Origin: Planctomycetaceae bacterium
GTDB taxonomy: Bacteria; Planctomycetota; Planctomycetia; Planctomycetales; Planctomycetaceae
Direction: 5' to 3'
DNA: 64,000 nucleotides
NCBI GenBank assembly: GCA_020638955.1
Contig: JACKHO010000007.1
Coordinates: 372,001-436,000, forward strand
The notes beneath the pieces were generated by a model, which worked only from the letters and a program-made list of their open reading frames with translations, was not told the DNA's origin and did no database searches. The position numbers were made by a program, and so were the translations under genes. Below, one piece after another: positions 26,827-35,643 of the stretch. Each line of letters opens with the position of its first letter. Position 1 is the first letter of the stretch.

Positions 26827-27741
26827 CTACACTTGGTCCCAACTCGGATTCTCTGGCAGATACTTTTCAAACTCGGCAATGAGTTGTGCCTGATACTCAC
26901 CAGCGTACGTGCCAGCGAAGAACTTATCACAAGCTTCACCGAGGAATCGTTCCCAGCTCTTTTCTTCGTGGCCCGGGTTAATTGGGTAGAAGAGAGCGCC
27001 GACAGCTTCGGCTGCTTTCTGGTCGCCTGGGGCGTCTCCAATCATGAGCATTTTCTCGGGGGCGTAACCCATTTCCTTGCAGGCCTGGAGTGATTCCTTT
27101 TTGCTGCCAGCTTCCTGACCGCAAATGCACTGCACGTACTTGTCGATATCGTGCTCATCCCACTCTTTCTGGAGCGCGCCGTTCGGCGTTGCCGAGCAGA
27201 CGATGAGATCGGCCTGGGCCTGCATTTTTTCGAGTGCTTCACGCACACCTGGGAACGGTGGGACGCCGTGAACCATGTCGTTGATGTCATCATCAACAGC
27301 CTTCGACCAGGCGTAGGCGAGTTTCAGGTCCGCATCACCCGTCTTTTCAGATTCAGGTCCAATCGTTTTCGTGCCGAGTTTTGTTTCGCGACCAACCCAA
27401 TCACGGACACCCTGCAGAGCAGGCAATGTCACGTTACGACGAATGACTTCCGGCCGCTTGGCCAGCAGGTCGAGAGCCAGCAGATAGGCGGGGAACCGGT
27501 TCGCACCACGAGTCTTCGAGTACAGGTTGGTGAACTCGCAGGCTTCACGGGCGTACTTGGAAATTGGCTGCAACCCCATGTACTTGATGAAGTTGGGGAT
27601 GAAGCATTCCTTGTGCTTGATTTCCATCGAATCGAACGCACAGCCGTCGGAGTCGATGCCAATGAGAAAGTCATGCTTCTTCTGAAACGTTGATAATCCC
27701 AGTGCTGACACGTCTGCAATCTCCCATGAGCGCTCTTCCAC
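26827..27741 (-). CDS. HAD-family hydrolase
   Basis: A 304-residue cytoplasmic phosphatase-like enzyme. HAD motif I is IGIDSDGCAFDSM (nucleophile Asp about residue 30), motif II is CSATPNGAL, motif III is the Lys in GSKKESLQACKEMG, and motif IV is LMIGDAPGDQKAAE. A large helical cap of about 150 residues lies between motifs I and II. Length and the DSDG variant are typical of uncharacterised planctomycete HADs; the substrate cannot be assigned. The SRP RNA gene lies just upstream on the same strand, 62 bases before the start codon. Confidence 0.88.
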   Translation of the reverse strand: MEERSWEIADVSALGLSTFQKKHDFLIGIDSDGCAFDSMEIKHKECFIPNFIKYMGLQPISKYAREACEFTNLYSKTRGANRFPAYLLALDLLAKRPEVIRRNVTLPALQGVRDWVGRETKLGTKTIGPESEKTGDADLKLAYAWSKAVDDDINDMVHGVPPFPGVREALEKMQAQADLIVCSATPNGALQKEWDEHDIDKYVQCICGQEAGSKKESLQACKEMGYAPEKMLMIGDAPGDQKAAEAVGALFYPINPGHEEKSWERFLGEACDKFFAGTYAGEYQAQLIAEFEKYLPENPSWDQV

Positions 27742-27802
27742 CCGTTCGTAAACTCAGACGAGGCAATGAGAAGAGCAAAAAGGCCAAAAGAACAGAGGCG
27801 GA

Positions 27803-27899
27803 AGGCTGCCCCCACGCACACCTGGAAACACGCTGCTTAGGGCTGCTCGGTTTCCCGCCTGACCCGGTTCACATGGCTCCACCGTACGGGAGGCAGCCT
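27803..27899 (-). ncRNA. ffs: Bacterial SRP RNA (4.5S type)
   Basis: Read on the minus strand, the ~97-nt segment contains the conserved SRP hairpin core: GTGAACCGGGTCAGG, then GGAAAC, then GAGCAGCCCTAAG, matching the symmetric and asymmetric loops bound by Ffh. The ends pair (AGGCTGCC with GGCAGCCT), closing a ~100-nt rod as in the small SRP RNA without an Alu domain. It guides membrane-protein targeting with Ffh and FtsY. A possible promoter lies upstream (TTGCAA at 27960-27955, 17-base spacer, TACCCT at 27937-27932). Exact ends are estimated from the stem. Confidence 0.9.
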
Positions 27900-28073
27900 C
27901 CCGCCCCCGGAAAGTTTTGAACAAGACCGGGAGGGTATCGCACACCCGACTCGATTGCAAACGGTGGCACGTGGCCGAGGCGTTCCAAGGGGAGGTAATG
28001 CGGGGAGTTCAGAAGCCCGGCCTCGGCACGTTATCGCTTGCCTCTGGTTCGCGTCTCAACCATCCTTTCCGGG

Positions 28074-28793
28074 ATGCGTATTCTTCTTCTGGCAGATATC
28101 CACTCGAACTGGTCGGCACTCTCCGCGATTAAGGAGGAGTTCGATGCGTGTCTGGTCGTCGGGGACATCGTGGACTATGGAACCAATCCCATCCCGTGCG
28201 TGGAATGGGTGCAGCAGCATGCAACGTATGCCGTGCGGGGGAACCATGACCACGCGGTCGCGCAGCGTGTTGTGGGGCGAGGCAATTCGGGGTTCCGAAG
28301 GTTGGCAGCCGTCATTCGGCCCTATCACTGGTCGGTGCTGGAACCGCAGCACATGAAATTCCTGGCCCGTTTGCCAGTGACGCAATATGCCACAATTGGA
28401 GGACACCGTTTCCTACTGGTCCACGCAACCCCACATGATCCCATGGACGAGTATCTGGCAGCCGATCGTGAGCAATGGAAGCAACGCCTGCAGGACGTTG
28501 ACGCCGACTTTGTCTGCGTCGGCCATTCCCATTTGCCATTTTGCCTCGACATCGATGGAGTCAAAGTTGTGAATCCCGGCAGCGTGGGACAACCGCGAGA
28601 CGGCAATCCGCACGCTTCCTACGCAATTATTGAGAACGGCGAAGTGACTCACCATCGCGTCAAGTACGACATTGATGCGACACTCGCTCAAATCCGCAGC
28701 ACTGGACTCCCAAGTTGGGTGACAAATATCAATGCGGCCGTTCTCAAGACCGGCGGACGACTCACCCGCGACGAGATGGATGCCTTCACTTAG
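28074..28793 (+). CDS. Metallophosphoesterase (YfcE/MJ0936-like)
   Basis: A 239-residue calcineurin-like phosphoesterase. Metal-binding motifs are in order: LLLADIHSNWSAL (DxH), LVVGDIVDYG (GDxxDxG), RGNHDHA (GNHD), LLVHATPHDP, and VGHSHLPF (GHTH-like) followed by NPGSVGQPRDG. It hydrolyses phosphodiesters or monoesters; the natural substrate is unknown. Start: the frame opens at 28038, but ATG 28074 starts exactly at the first beta strand (MRILLLADIH). No good ribosome-binding site is seen for either. Divergent from ffs. Confidence 0.9.
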   Translation: MRILLLADIHSNWSALSAIKEEFDACLVVGDIVDYGTNPIPCVEWVQQHATYAVRGNHDHAVAQRVVGRGNSGFRRLAAVIRPYHWSVLEPQHMKFLARLPVTQYATIGGHRFLLVHATPHDPMDEYLAADREQWKQRLQDVDADFVCVGHSHLPFCLDIDGVKVVNPGSVGQPRDGNPHASYAIIENGEVTHHRVKYDIDATLAQIRSTGLPSWVTNINAAVLKTGGRLTRDEMDAFT

Positions 28794-28927
28794 GGTGAAG
28801 ACTTCAGCATGTTCTGCCGGAGTGGGGCCAATTCCAGACACTACCATTGATTCGCTGTCGTTACAGCCGATAAGAGCGGAAGATTCTAAACCCGGAATTC
28901 TATCCATTTTACGGGAGACCAATCGAC

Positions 28928-30661
28928 ATGCGCTTTGTCGACTCTCAACCGGTTCGGAAAATGTCGCGAATTATCACTGCCATCGTTCTGCTTGCTTCGT
29001 TGGTGTCACAACGTTCAGCCAGGGCTGATGACATCGCAACACCTGATGCGAGTGGCAATAAGCCAGTGGCCGTTCGCGTCGATATTCGGGCTCAATATGC
29101 GTTGACGCATCCGGGGGATCCCAATCAGGGCCGCCTGCTGTTTCAGGATCAGGAGCGGACGCGGTGCATGGTCTGCCATCAGTTGGGGCGCTACGGCGGT
29201 AACGTCGGACCAGCATTGAATGGAATTGGTGGTAAGTTTGACCGCCCTCACCTTATTGAATCGCTGCTCGAACCCTCACGTGAAATTGTCGAGGGATATA
29301 ACGTCACCAACCTCGCGCTCAAAGATGGCCGTGTCCTCTCAGGCATTGTCAAACAGGAGTCGCGCGTTGACCTCATGCTGGTCGACGCACAGGCCGAGTG
29401 GCACCGCGTTCAACTGACGGATATTGAAGAGCGTGTGGTGAGTAAAGTCTCGCTCATGCCGGAAGGGCTCATCAAGAACCTGACCAAAGAAGAATTTACC
29501 GACCTCATTGCGTACCTCGAATCACAGCGGTACGGCGGTGGATCGCCCGGAGCAAACCTCGCGGGAGCGTACAGTTTCCCTGAAGGGTTCACCGTTTCGA
29601 CGGTCGCCACGGGAATTACGGCGGCGGCAACATTCGAAGTGCTGCCCGATGGTCGCGTCCTCATTTGCGAGCAGAACGGATTTGTCCGGGTCGCCAAAGA
29701 TGGCCGACTGTTGCCGGAGCCAGCGCTTGAAGTGGACGTGGAACGCAACCGCGAACGGGGACTGTTGGGTGTCACCATCGACCCCAACTTCCCTGAGAAG
29801 CCCTACGTTTATTTGTGCCGTGTGCGGCAATATCCGTACACGCATCATGTCGTTAGCCGCTGGACCATGAAGGGAGACAAAATCGACCCCAACAGTGAAG
29901 TGGTTCTGCTCGAAGGTGACAATCAGGGCCGCATTGGCGGGAGCGATCCAGCCAGTGCTCAAGGTGGAGCGCTCCACTTCGGACCTGACGGATGTCTCTA
30001 CATTTCCCTCGGCGAACAAACGGCCGCCCCGCATGCCCGCAGCATTAACTCGCTGCTCGGTAAAATCCTGCGAATCAATCCCGATGGGTCCATTCCGAAA
30101 GACAATCCTTTCTACGAGCAAACAACCGACAAGTACCGCTCCATTTGGGCGAAAGGACTGCGAAATCCGTACTCGTTTGCCATTCGACCGGGAACGAATT
30201 CTCTGTACGTCACGGACGTTGGTGGACGCTTCGAGGAACTGAACGTCGTCAACGTCGGCGATGACATGGGCTGGCCCAGCTACGACCATGGTCCCACAAG
30301 TACGGCCTTCGTGAGCCCCATCCACTACTACCAGCGTTCCTGCATATGCGGTGCCGCGTTTTCGACGCCGTCATGGCCCGAACCGTACCGCAACAAGTTC
30401 TTCTTCGCCGACTTCACGCAGGGCTGGATCCGCATGCTCGATCCCGACAAGCCGGAAGACTACAGCACCTTTGGCGAAGGACTGCGCCGACCCGTCGACC
30501 TCCGCTTCGGTGCCGACGGTCGGATGTACATTCTTGTGCGGAACGCCTGGGTCCTGGACCGCTGGACCACACAGGGGACCGGCTCGCTCGTTTCTGTGCA
30601 GTACACAGGTACGGCCCGCGATAAAGTCGCCGCAGAACCTGGCAATTCGGCCAAGCGGTAA
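28928..30661 (+). CDS. Heme-domain plus PQQ-type sugar dehydrogenase-like secreted protein
   Basis: A 577-residue exported protein (hydrophobic signal IITAIVLLASLVSQ, cleavage after ARA). Residues about 60-210 form a planctomycete-type c-heme domain with CMVCH (Cys80, Cys83, His84), GPALNGIGGK and MPEGL, whose Met may be the axial ligand. Residues about 220-560 are a six-bladed beta-propeller of the glucose/sorbosone dehydrogenase type (ERGLLGVTIDPNF, GGALHFGPDGCLYISLGE, LLGKILRINPDGSIP, GLRNPYSFAIRPG, GRMYIL). Predicted to oxidise a sugar and pass electrons to the fused heme. GGGAG precedes ATG 28928. Confidence 0.88.
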   Translation: MRFVDSQPVRKMSRIITAIVLLASLVSQRSARADDIATPDASGNKPVAVRVDIRAQYALTHPGDPNQGRLLFQDQERTRCMVCHQLGRYGGNVGPALNGIGGKFDRPHLIESLLEPSREIVEGYNVTNLALKDGRVLSGIVKQESRVDLMLVDAQAEWHRVQLTDIEERVVSKVSLMPEGLIKNLTKEEFTDLIAYLESQRYGGGSPGANLAGAYSFPEGFTVSTVATGITAAATFEVLPDGRVLICEQNGFVRVAKDGRLLPEPALEVDVERNRERGLLGVTIDPNFPEKPYVYLCRVRQYPYTHHVVSRWTMKGDKIDPNSEVVLLEGDNQGRIGGSDPASAQGGALHFGPDGCLYISLGEQTAAPHARSINSLLGKILRINPDGSIPKDNPFYEQTTDKYRSIWAKGLRNPYSFAIRPGTNSLYVTDVGGRFEELNVVNVGDDMGWPSYDHGPTSTAFVSPIHYYQRSCICGAAFSTPSWPEPYRNKFFFADFTQGWIRMLDPDKPEDYSTFGEGLRRPVDLRFGADGRMYILVRNAWVLDRWTTQGTGSLVSVQYTGTARDKVAAEPGNSAKR

Positions 30662-30849
30662 TGCTGAGGCCGTAGGAGCCAATTTTGGCTGAAATCCCAT
30701 TGTGCGAGCACCAATCCAGCCGGGTTGATGTGAGTCGTCACCGGGAAATTGTTGGGAGGGAGCATTCGTCATCGGGTGACTTTTTGCCATAATAGTGGCA
30801 GTAGAAAGGACCATCGCCGCGTGGTTGTGTCGTCAATGAAAGTGCCCCC

Positions 30850-31263
30850 ATGCCGAGTATCTTTACGAAAATCATCAACGGAGAACTCCCCGGTCGGTTT
30901 GTGTATCGGGACGAGTTGTGCGTCGCATTCCTGACCATTGCTCCGCTGAAACCGGGACACACATTGGTTGTGCCCATCGAGGAAATCGACCACTGGATTG
31001 ACGTCCCGCCCGAGTTGTCCTCGCATTTGTTTGCCGTCGCACAAAAGGTTTCGCAGGCCATTCAGCAGGAATTTCAACCGAAAAAAGTCGGCCTGATGAT
31101 TGCTGGTCTCGAAGTGCCGCACACGCATTTGCATTTGGTTCCCATCCATGCGTTGCACGAACTCGACTTTTCAAAGCAGGACCAAAACCCCGACCAGGCG
31201 ATGATGGATGACACCATGAACCGTCTGCGGACCGCCGTGGGTTGGAATCCGGAAGAGAAATAA
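30850..31263 (+). CDS. HIT-family nucleotide-binding protein
   Basis: A 137-residue histidine-triad protein: IFTKIINGELPGRFVYRDEL at the start, LKPGHTLVVP, and the triad His91-Thr-His93-Leu-His95-Leu-Val-Pro with the catalytic middle histidine. Hydrolyses nucleotide monophosphate conjugates such as AMP-lysine in studied homologues. The usual N-terminal zinc-binding Cys pair (CxxC) is absent. Its stop is one base before the GTG of the DnaJ-like gene, so the two form an operon. Confidence 0.93.
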   Translation: MPSIFTKIINGELPGRFVYRDELCVAFLTIAPLKPGHTLVVPIEEIDHWIDVPPELSSHLFAVAQKVSQAIQQEFQPKKVGLMIAGLEVPHTHLHLVPIHALHELDFSKQDQNPDQAMMDDTMNRLRTAVGWNPEEK

Positions 31264-31264
31264 C

Positions 31265-32218
31265 GTGGCTGAAGACTACTACAACGTGCTGGGAGTGGCT
31301 CGCTCTGCCTCGCAGGAAGAAATCCGCAAGGCCTATAAAAAGATTGCGCGCGAAAATCATCCCGACAGTAAGCCGGGAGACAAGGCCGCCTCGGAACGAT
31401 TTAAGCAGGCGGCCGAGGCGTATGAAGTCCTGGGCGACTCCGAAAAGCGACAGAAGTACGACCAGTTTGGATCAGCCTGGAAACATGCTGATCAGCTGGG
31501 AGGAAACCCGTTCGGTGGTGGCGGAGGTGGAGCCCAGGTTGATCTGGGTGAGTTCCTCGGACGCGGTGGTCGTGGCGGCGGAGGCGTCGACCTGGGTGAT
31601 CTCCTCGGCGGGATGTTTGGCGGAGGTATGGGCGGTGGCGGAGGTCGACGTTCCTACGGCCCCCGCAAAGGTCCCGATCTAGAAGCCAGCATCAGCATCC
31701 CGTTTCAAATGGCAGCGACCGGCGGTTCGTATGACGTCAGTGTCCATCGGGCTGGAACGACCGAGCGACTCGCCGTGCCGGTTCCGGCCGGTGTTGATAC
31801 AGGTGCCAAGTTGCGAGTCGCGGGAAAAGGCGAGCCCGGTCCCTCTGGCGGCCCGGCAGGTGATTTATTAGTCACGGTGAATGTTGCACCGCATCCGTTC
31901 TTCAGGCGGACGGGGAACGACGTGTACCTCGACTTGCCGCTCACAATTTCAGAGGCCGTGCTTGGCACGAAGGTTGAAGTCCCCACGCTGCGTGAAAAGT
32001 CGGTCACGCTCCCCGTCCCTCCGGGAACGTCATCGGGAGCAAAACTCCGCATCAAAGACGCCGGCTTCCCCGATCGAAAATCAGGCCAGAACGGCCATCA
32101 GTACGTCGTCGTGAAAGTCGTCGTACCCAAAGATGTCCCCGATGAAGCAGCCGACCTTCTGCGTCAGTTTGCCGAGCAGGTTCCACAGAATCCCCGCCAA
32201 GGCATTTGGCCCGATTGA
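31265..32218 (+). CDS. DnaJ-class co-chaperone without zinc finger (CbpA-like)
   Basis: A 317-residue J-protein. The J domain (residues 4-68) has the HPD motif at 32-34 (ENHPDSKPG) and KYDQFGSAW at its end. A Gly-rich linker with GGGGGG runs is at about 80-135; two C-terminal substrate-binding domains follow (about 138-215 and 216-310, with RVAGKGEPG and LRIKDAGFPD). The CxxCxGxG zinc-finger domain of DnaJ is missing, as in CbpA. It stimulates DnaK and binds unfolded proteins. The start is GTG 31265, immediately after the HIT gene's stop. Confidence 0.93.
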   Translation: MAEDYYNVLGVARSASQEEIRKAYKKIARENHPDSKPGDKAASERFKQAAEAYEVLGDSEKRQKYDQFGSAWKHADQLGGNPFGGGGGGAQVDLGEFLGRGGRGGGGVDLGDLLGGMFGGGMGGGGGRRSYGPRKGPDLEASISIPFQMAATGGSYDVSVHRAGTTERLAVPVPAGVDTGAKLRVAGKGEPGPSGGPAGDLLVTVNVAPHPFFRRTGNDVYLDLPLTISEAVLGTKVEVPTLREKSVTLPVPPGTSSGAKLRIKDAGFPDRKSGQNGHQYVVVKVVVPKDVPDEAADLLRQFAEQVPQNPRQGIWPD

Positions 32219-32354
32219 CGGTCGGTGAACTGATTGAATGATTTGATTTGCCTTCATGGCAATTCTCAACCATCTCAACCGTGGCAATGCCACATTCAAC
32301 CATCTCAACCAGTTCTCACCTCGGGTTGGCAGACTGACGGGTCGTCAAGTTGCC

Positions 32355-33968
32355 TCAGTACCACTGATACGCATATTCCTTGAACTTGTACCACGTTTCA
32401 TCGCGGACGCCCTCTCGTTCGAATGGCTCCCAAAGCTCTTTGTTTTCCTCAAGTCGCTGCTTCAGTTGTTCTGGGACCAGTTGGTAGTCGGACCAGTGTT
32501 CCGCTTCTTTCATGCGACGCGGGCGAACACTGTTGACTCCTTTGTAGTAGAACCCTGCCAACTTCGCTCGGACGCCGTCGCGAATAATGGGATCTTCGCT
32601 GTCGACCAAATCATGTAGCGCGAGCCAGCCGCCAAGGTCGATTTCATGCTCGGTAATTTGCACTGCTGGCTTCGGATTGCCACTCAAGATTTGCCACACA
32701 TTCCAGCGGTACACCAGCCAGTCGACCGGTGTCACGCTCAGAAGATAAATGGCAATGGACAGTGCCCACAACTGCCGTTTGATGAGCCATAAAAAACCTT
32801 GATTGTGTCGGATTTTCCACACGACGAGCAGGAACCCGACAACCACCGTGGAAATGCCGTACAGACCGACAACCCGCATGTAGGTCATCCCGTTGAACCG
32901 CACGTAAATGAACATGCGGTTGTACACGGCCAGTGCGAGAATGAAGTTCGCCGCCGACCACCACCAGGCCAGCGTTTTCAGTTTCTCGACGCGTTCATCT
33001 TGCAAGAGCTCACCCCGGAAAATTGCGGACAGCATGAGTGTGGCAATGGCGAGGGCCAAAGTCAGCCACGCGGCTCCCTGATGGGCATACTTCCAGTAGG
33101 CTCCCGGCGGTATTTGCCGGAATGGAATCGTGCAGAATTCGTAAGTCAGATACACAAAGAACAACACCACAACGGCAATCAGCGTGTTCCGAATCGGCGA
33201 ATAGAGAGCAAACGGCTCAGGCTCCTCAGATGCCTTTGCTTCCCCCTCGGTGAACCCGAGGAGCTCCTGAAGATTCTGTTTCATGGCTGGAACCAGTTGC
33301 CCCAGCGTCAGCCATGCGATGATGACGAGAATAAGGAAGTCGTCGAATCCAAATCCCGTTGTGGTCAACAGATCAGTCAACCAGGTACCGATGTTGTTGA
33401 AAACTGTAGAGAATGACGTCGCCAAGTCAGGATTCGCCAAGACGAAAATCGTGCCAAAAATCAGCAGAGCGCCAACAGGCAGCGCAATTCCCAACACACC
33501 GATGTACGAAATCTTGATGCCTCTGCGTTCCTGCAAAGAAATGCCCGTATCACGAATGACAAAGACACTGGACAGTAACGACTGCAGTCCGTACGCAGCG
33601 TAATCCCACCAGGTCGGTTCAAGCCCGTTTCGGCACATTGCTAGAGCCGGCAACAGAACGAGCCCACAGAAAATGGCACCGGGTTGATTTAGCCAAATCA
33701 ATCGCAGGCAAATGACAACCAGCATCGCACCAATGAGCCAGCCGTTTATCAGGTCACGCTTTCGCAATGTTCCCACGAAGTACAGCAGGGTGGCTCCCAG
33801 GAAAAAGACCGCCCAGCCGAGACTGCCACCGCCGTGGTAAATGGCAACATCAAACAGAATCGCCGTGAGGAATGCACAACCAATTTCCAGCCACGGCACC
33901 GAACCGGCGGCGGGGGACTTGGTGTCCTCATCCATAGGCAGGAAGTCCAATTCTGGTTGCGTATCCAT
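32355..33968 (-). CDS. Multi-pass membrane protein, DUF4173 type
   Basis: A 537-residue protein with an acidic cytoplasmic N-terminus (MDTQPELDFLPMDEDTKSP) and about 11-12 membrane helices, for example IGCAFLTAILFDVAIY, WAVFFLGATLLYFVG and LIAVVVLFFVYLTYEF. The repeated MFIYVRFNGMTYMRVVGLYG and hydrophilic C-terminal domain (about 430-537, Trp/Tyr/Arg-rich) resemble the DUF4153/DUF4173 family, of unknown function. Single gene; convergent with the DnaJ-like gene. Confidence 0.8.
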   Translation of the reverse strand: MDTQPELDFLPMDEDTKSPAAGSVPWLEIGCAFLTAILFDVAIYHGGGSLGWAVFFLGATLLYFVGTLRKRDLINGWLIGAMLVVICLRLIWLNQPGAIFCGLVLLPALAMCRNGLEPTWWDYAAYGLQSLLSSVFVIRDTGISLQERRGIKISYIGVLGIALPVGALLIFGTIFVLANPDLATSFSTVFNNIGTWLTDLLTTTGFGFDDFLILVIIAWLTLGQLVPAMKQNLQELLGFTEGEAKASEEPEPFALYSPIRNTLIAVVVLFFVYLTYEFCTIPFRQIPPGAYWKYAHQGAAWLTLALAIATLMLSAIFRGELLQDERVEKLKTLAWWWSAANFILALAVYNRMFIYVRFNGMTYMRVVGLYGISTVVVGFLLVVWKIRHNQGFLWLIKRQLWALSIAIYLLSVTPVDWLVYRWNVWQILSGNPKPAVQITEHEIDLGGWLALHDLVDSEDPIIRDGVRAKLAGFYYKGVNSVRPRRMKEAEHWSDYQLVPEQLKQRLEENKELWEPFEREGVRDETWYKFKEYAYQWY

Positions 33969-34149
33969 CCTGTAATTCCCGTCAGACTTTCGGGGAGCGA
34001 AATCTCAATCCTGTCAGCAATACGCAGCATGGGCCATTTTTGTTTGGACGTCGAGTCAGGAATGGTGCAAATCGGACTGAAATGGTCATCGGTATATGAT
34101 GTCGCTTCTTGTTGATCACCCCGCGTGTGAATCCGAAGTCTTGGGATAT

Positions 34150-34265
34150 TTCTTCTCTTCCCTCTTGCTGGAGGGAAGAAGAACGCAGTTCAACCACCAC
34201 TTCGGAATTCAAATTCAACCACCAATTAACGCAGCCGCCGCTTTCGCACCTCGCCCCACGCATGA
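34150..34265. repeat. Diverged unit of the hairpin repeat family, downstream of DUF559 gene
   Basis: TTCTTCTCTTCCCTC-TTGCT-GGAGGGAAGAAGAA hairpin followed by CGCAGTTCAACCACC, GGAATTCAAATTCAACC and CGCACCTCGCCCC, the same order as in the tandem units at 34795-35600. With it the 33969-34329 gap is largely accounted for. Confidence 0.65.
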
Positions 34266-34329
34266 CAACTGGCCCAGCAATGAAGACACGACATACCAGG
34301 CAACGGACACGCCACTCCTTTCGGAAATG

Positions 34330-34737
34330 TCAAACGGAACTGTCAGGTGCTTGCCCATACACACCATCCCGCCACTGCTCGGGATCGAGCCCAGCGGCCG
34401 CGGCAATTTGTGTGAGCACACCTTCCAGATTCTGGAGCACGTCATCATTGCTCACTCGCGCGACGCGCCAGCCGGCGCGTTCCAGTGTTTCCTGTCTGGT
34501 CATGTCGTGGGAGTATTGATCAGCGTGGCTGTCGCCATCAACTTCGATGATGAGTTTTTGCTCAACGCATGCAAAGTCCGCAATAAAGCCCTCCACCGGA
34601 AACTGCCGCCGAAACTTCAGCCCCGCCAAACGGCGATCACGCAACGCTATCCATAACTTTCTCTCAGGCTGCGTCGCATTCCGCCGATGCTCCCGAGCAT
34701 GCCCCAAATTCCGCGATGCCTTCCGCCGCCGCCCCAT
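34330..34737 (-). CDS. DUF559 endonuclease-like protein (Vsr fold)
   Basis: A 135-residue protein with the DUF559 pattern: basic N-terminus (MGRRRKASRNLGHAREHRRN), ATQPERKLWIALRDRRLAGL, KFRRQFPVEGFIADFACVEQ, KLIIEVDGDSHADQYSHDMT and R...LERAGWRVARVSNDDVL. The Asp of IADF and Glu/Asp of IIEVDGDSH correspond to the metal site of Vsr/PD-(D/E)XK-like nucleases. Activity of DUF559 proteins is mostly unproven. The gene is flanked on both sides by hairpin repeat units, an association discussed in the findings. Confidence 0.88.
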   Translation of the reverse strand: MGRRRKASRNLGHAREHRRNATQPERKLWIALRDRRLAGLKFRRQFPVEGFIADFACVEQKLIIEVDGDSHADQYSHDMTRQETLERAGWRVARVSNDDVLQNLEGVLTQIAAAAGLDPEQWRDGVYGQAPDSSV

Positions 34738-34794
34738 CCAACCGCCCTCACAAGTTTGTGGGATGTGTTACTGAAGGCAGCATAACACTTTTCC

Positions 34795-35600
34795 CCCTCT
34801 CCCCCACAATCGACTCCCCACCTCGCACGATTCCACCGTGGGGGAGAGGGCCGGGGTGAGGGGGACGACACATTTTTGATCGCGGCCGAGACTACCCTGA
34901 CAGATTGACCCCTCCTGACACCGCTATACCCGCGACGCCCCTCGTGCCGACCACGCCCCTCATAAATTGCTTGTGGCCAGCGCGCTTGCCCCCTCATCCG
35001 GCCTTCGGCCACCTTCTCCCCCGAAAAGGGAGAAGGACGCAATCCGGCCGCCACTTTGAAATTCAAACTCAACCAGCAACCGACACTACCGCCCATTTCA
35101 CACACCACCCCTCGACTCCAAAACACCAAACGTACATCCGGCGAACGGTGGCCCCACCCAAATCACTCCCTCTCCCCCACAATCGACTCCCCACTTCACA
35201 CGACTACACCGTGGGGGAGAGGGCCGGGGTGAGGGGGATCAAACATTTTCGATTGGGACGTGAATGTCCCGACAGATTGACCCCACCTGACGCTGTTCGT
35301 CCCGCGACGCCACACGTGCCGACCACGTTTCTCATGAATTGCCCGTCACCAGCGCGCTCGCCCCCTCATCCGGCCTTCGGCCACCTTCTCCCCCGAAAAG
35401 GGAGAAGGACGCAATTCAGCCGCCACTTTGGAATTCAAACTTAACCAGCATCCACCGCTTTCACACATCGCCCCTCGACTCCAATGTCCAAGCGCATAAG
35501 CGGGGGATGCTGGCCACCCCCAAATCACTCCCTCTCCCCCACAATCGACTCACCACTTTACACGACTGCACCGTGGGGGAGAGGGGGACGGTACAAATCA
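34795..35600. repeat. Tandem array of ~370-bp hairpin-rich units
   Basis: Two full units and one partial. Each starts CCCTCTCCCCCAC (34795, 35168, 35530; spacing 373 and 362), pairs with GTGGGGGAGAGGG about 30 bases on, and continues with ATTTT, GACAGATTGACCCC, a GGCCTTCGGCC mini-hairpin and CCTTCTCCC/GGGAGAAGG (35012-35036, 35384-35408), then GGAATTCAAAC-type sequence. Units are similar but not identical. ORFs across the array are repeat artefacts; no gene is seen in 34738-35643. Confidence 0.85.
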
Positions 35601-35643
35601 AATTGGCGGTCAGAAATAATCAGGAGCAAGATATGGGAACGGA

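Noticed and set aside
34795..35600. Possible CRISPR array
   Set aside because: Units are about 370 bp, similar along their whole length and only 2-3 in number; there are no short repeats with unique spacers and no cas genes.
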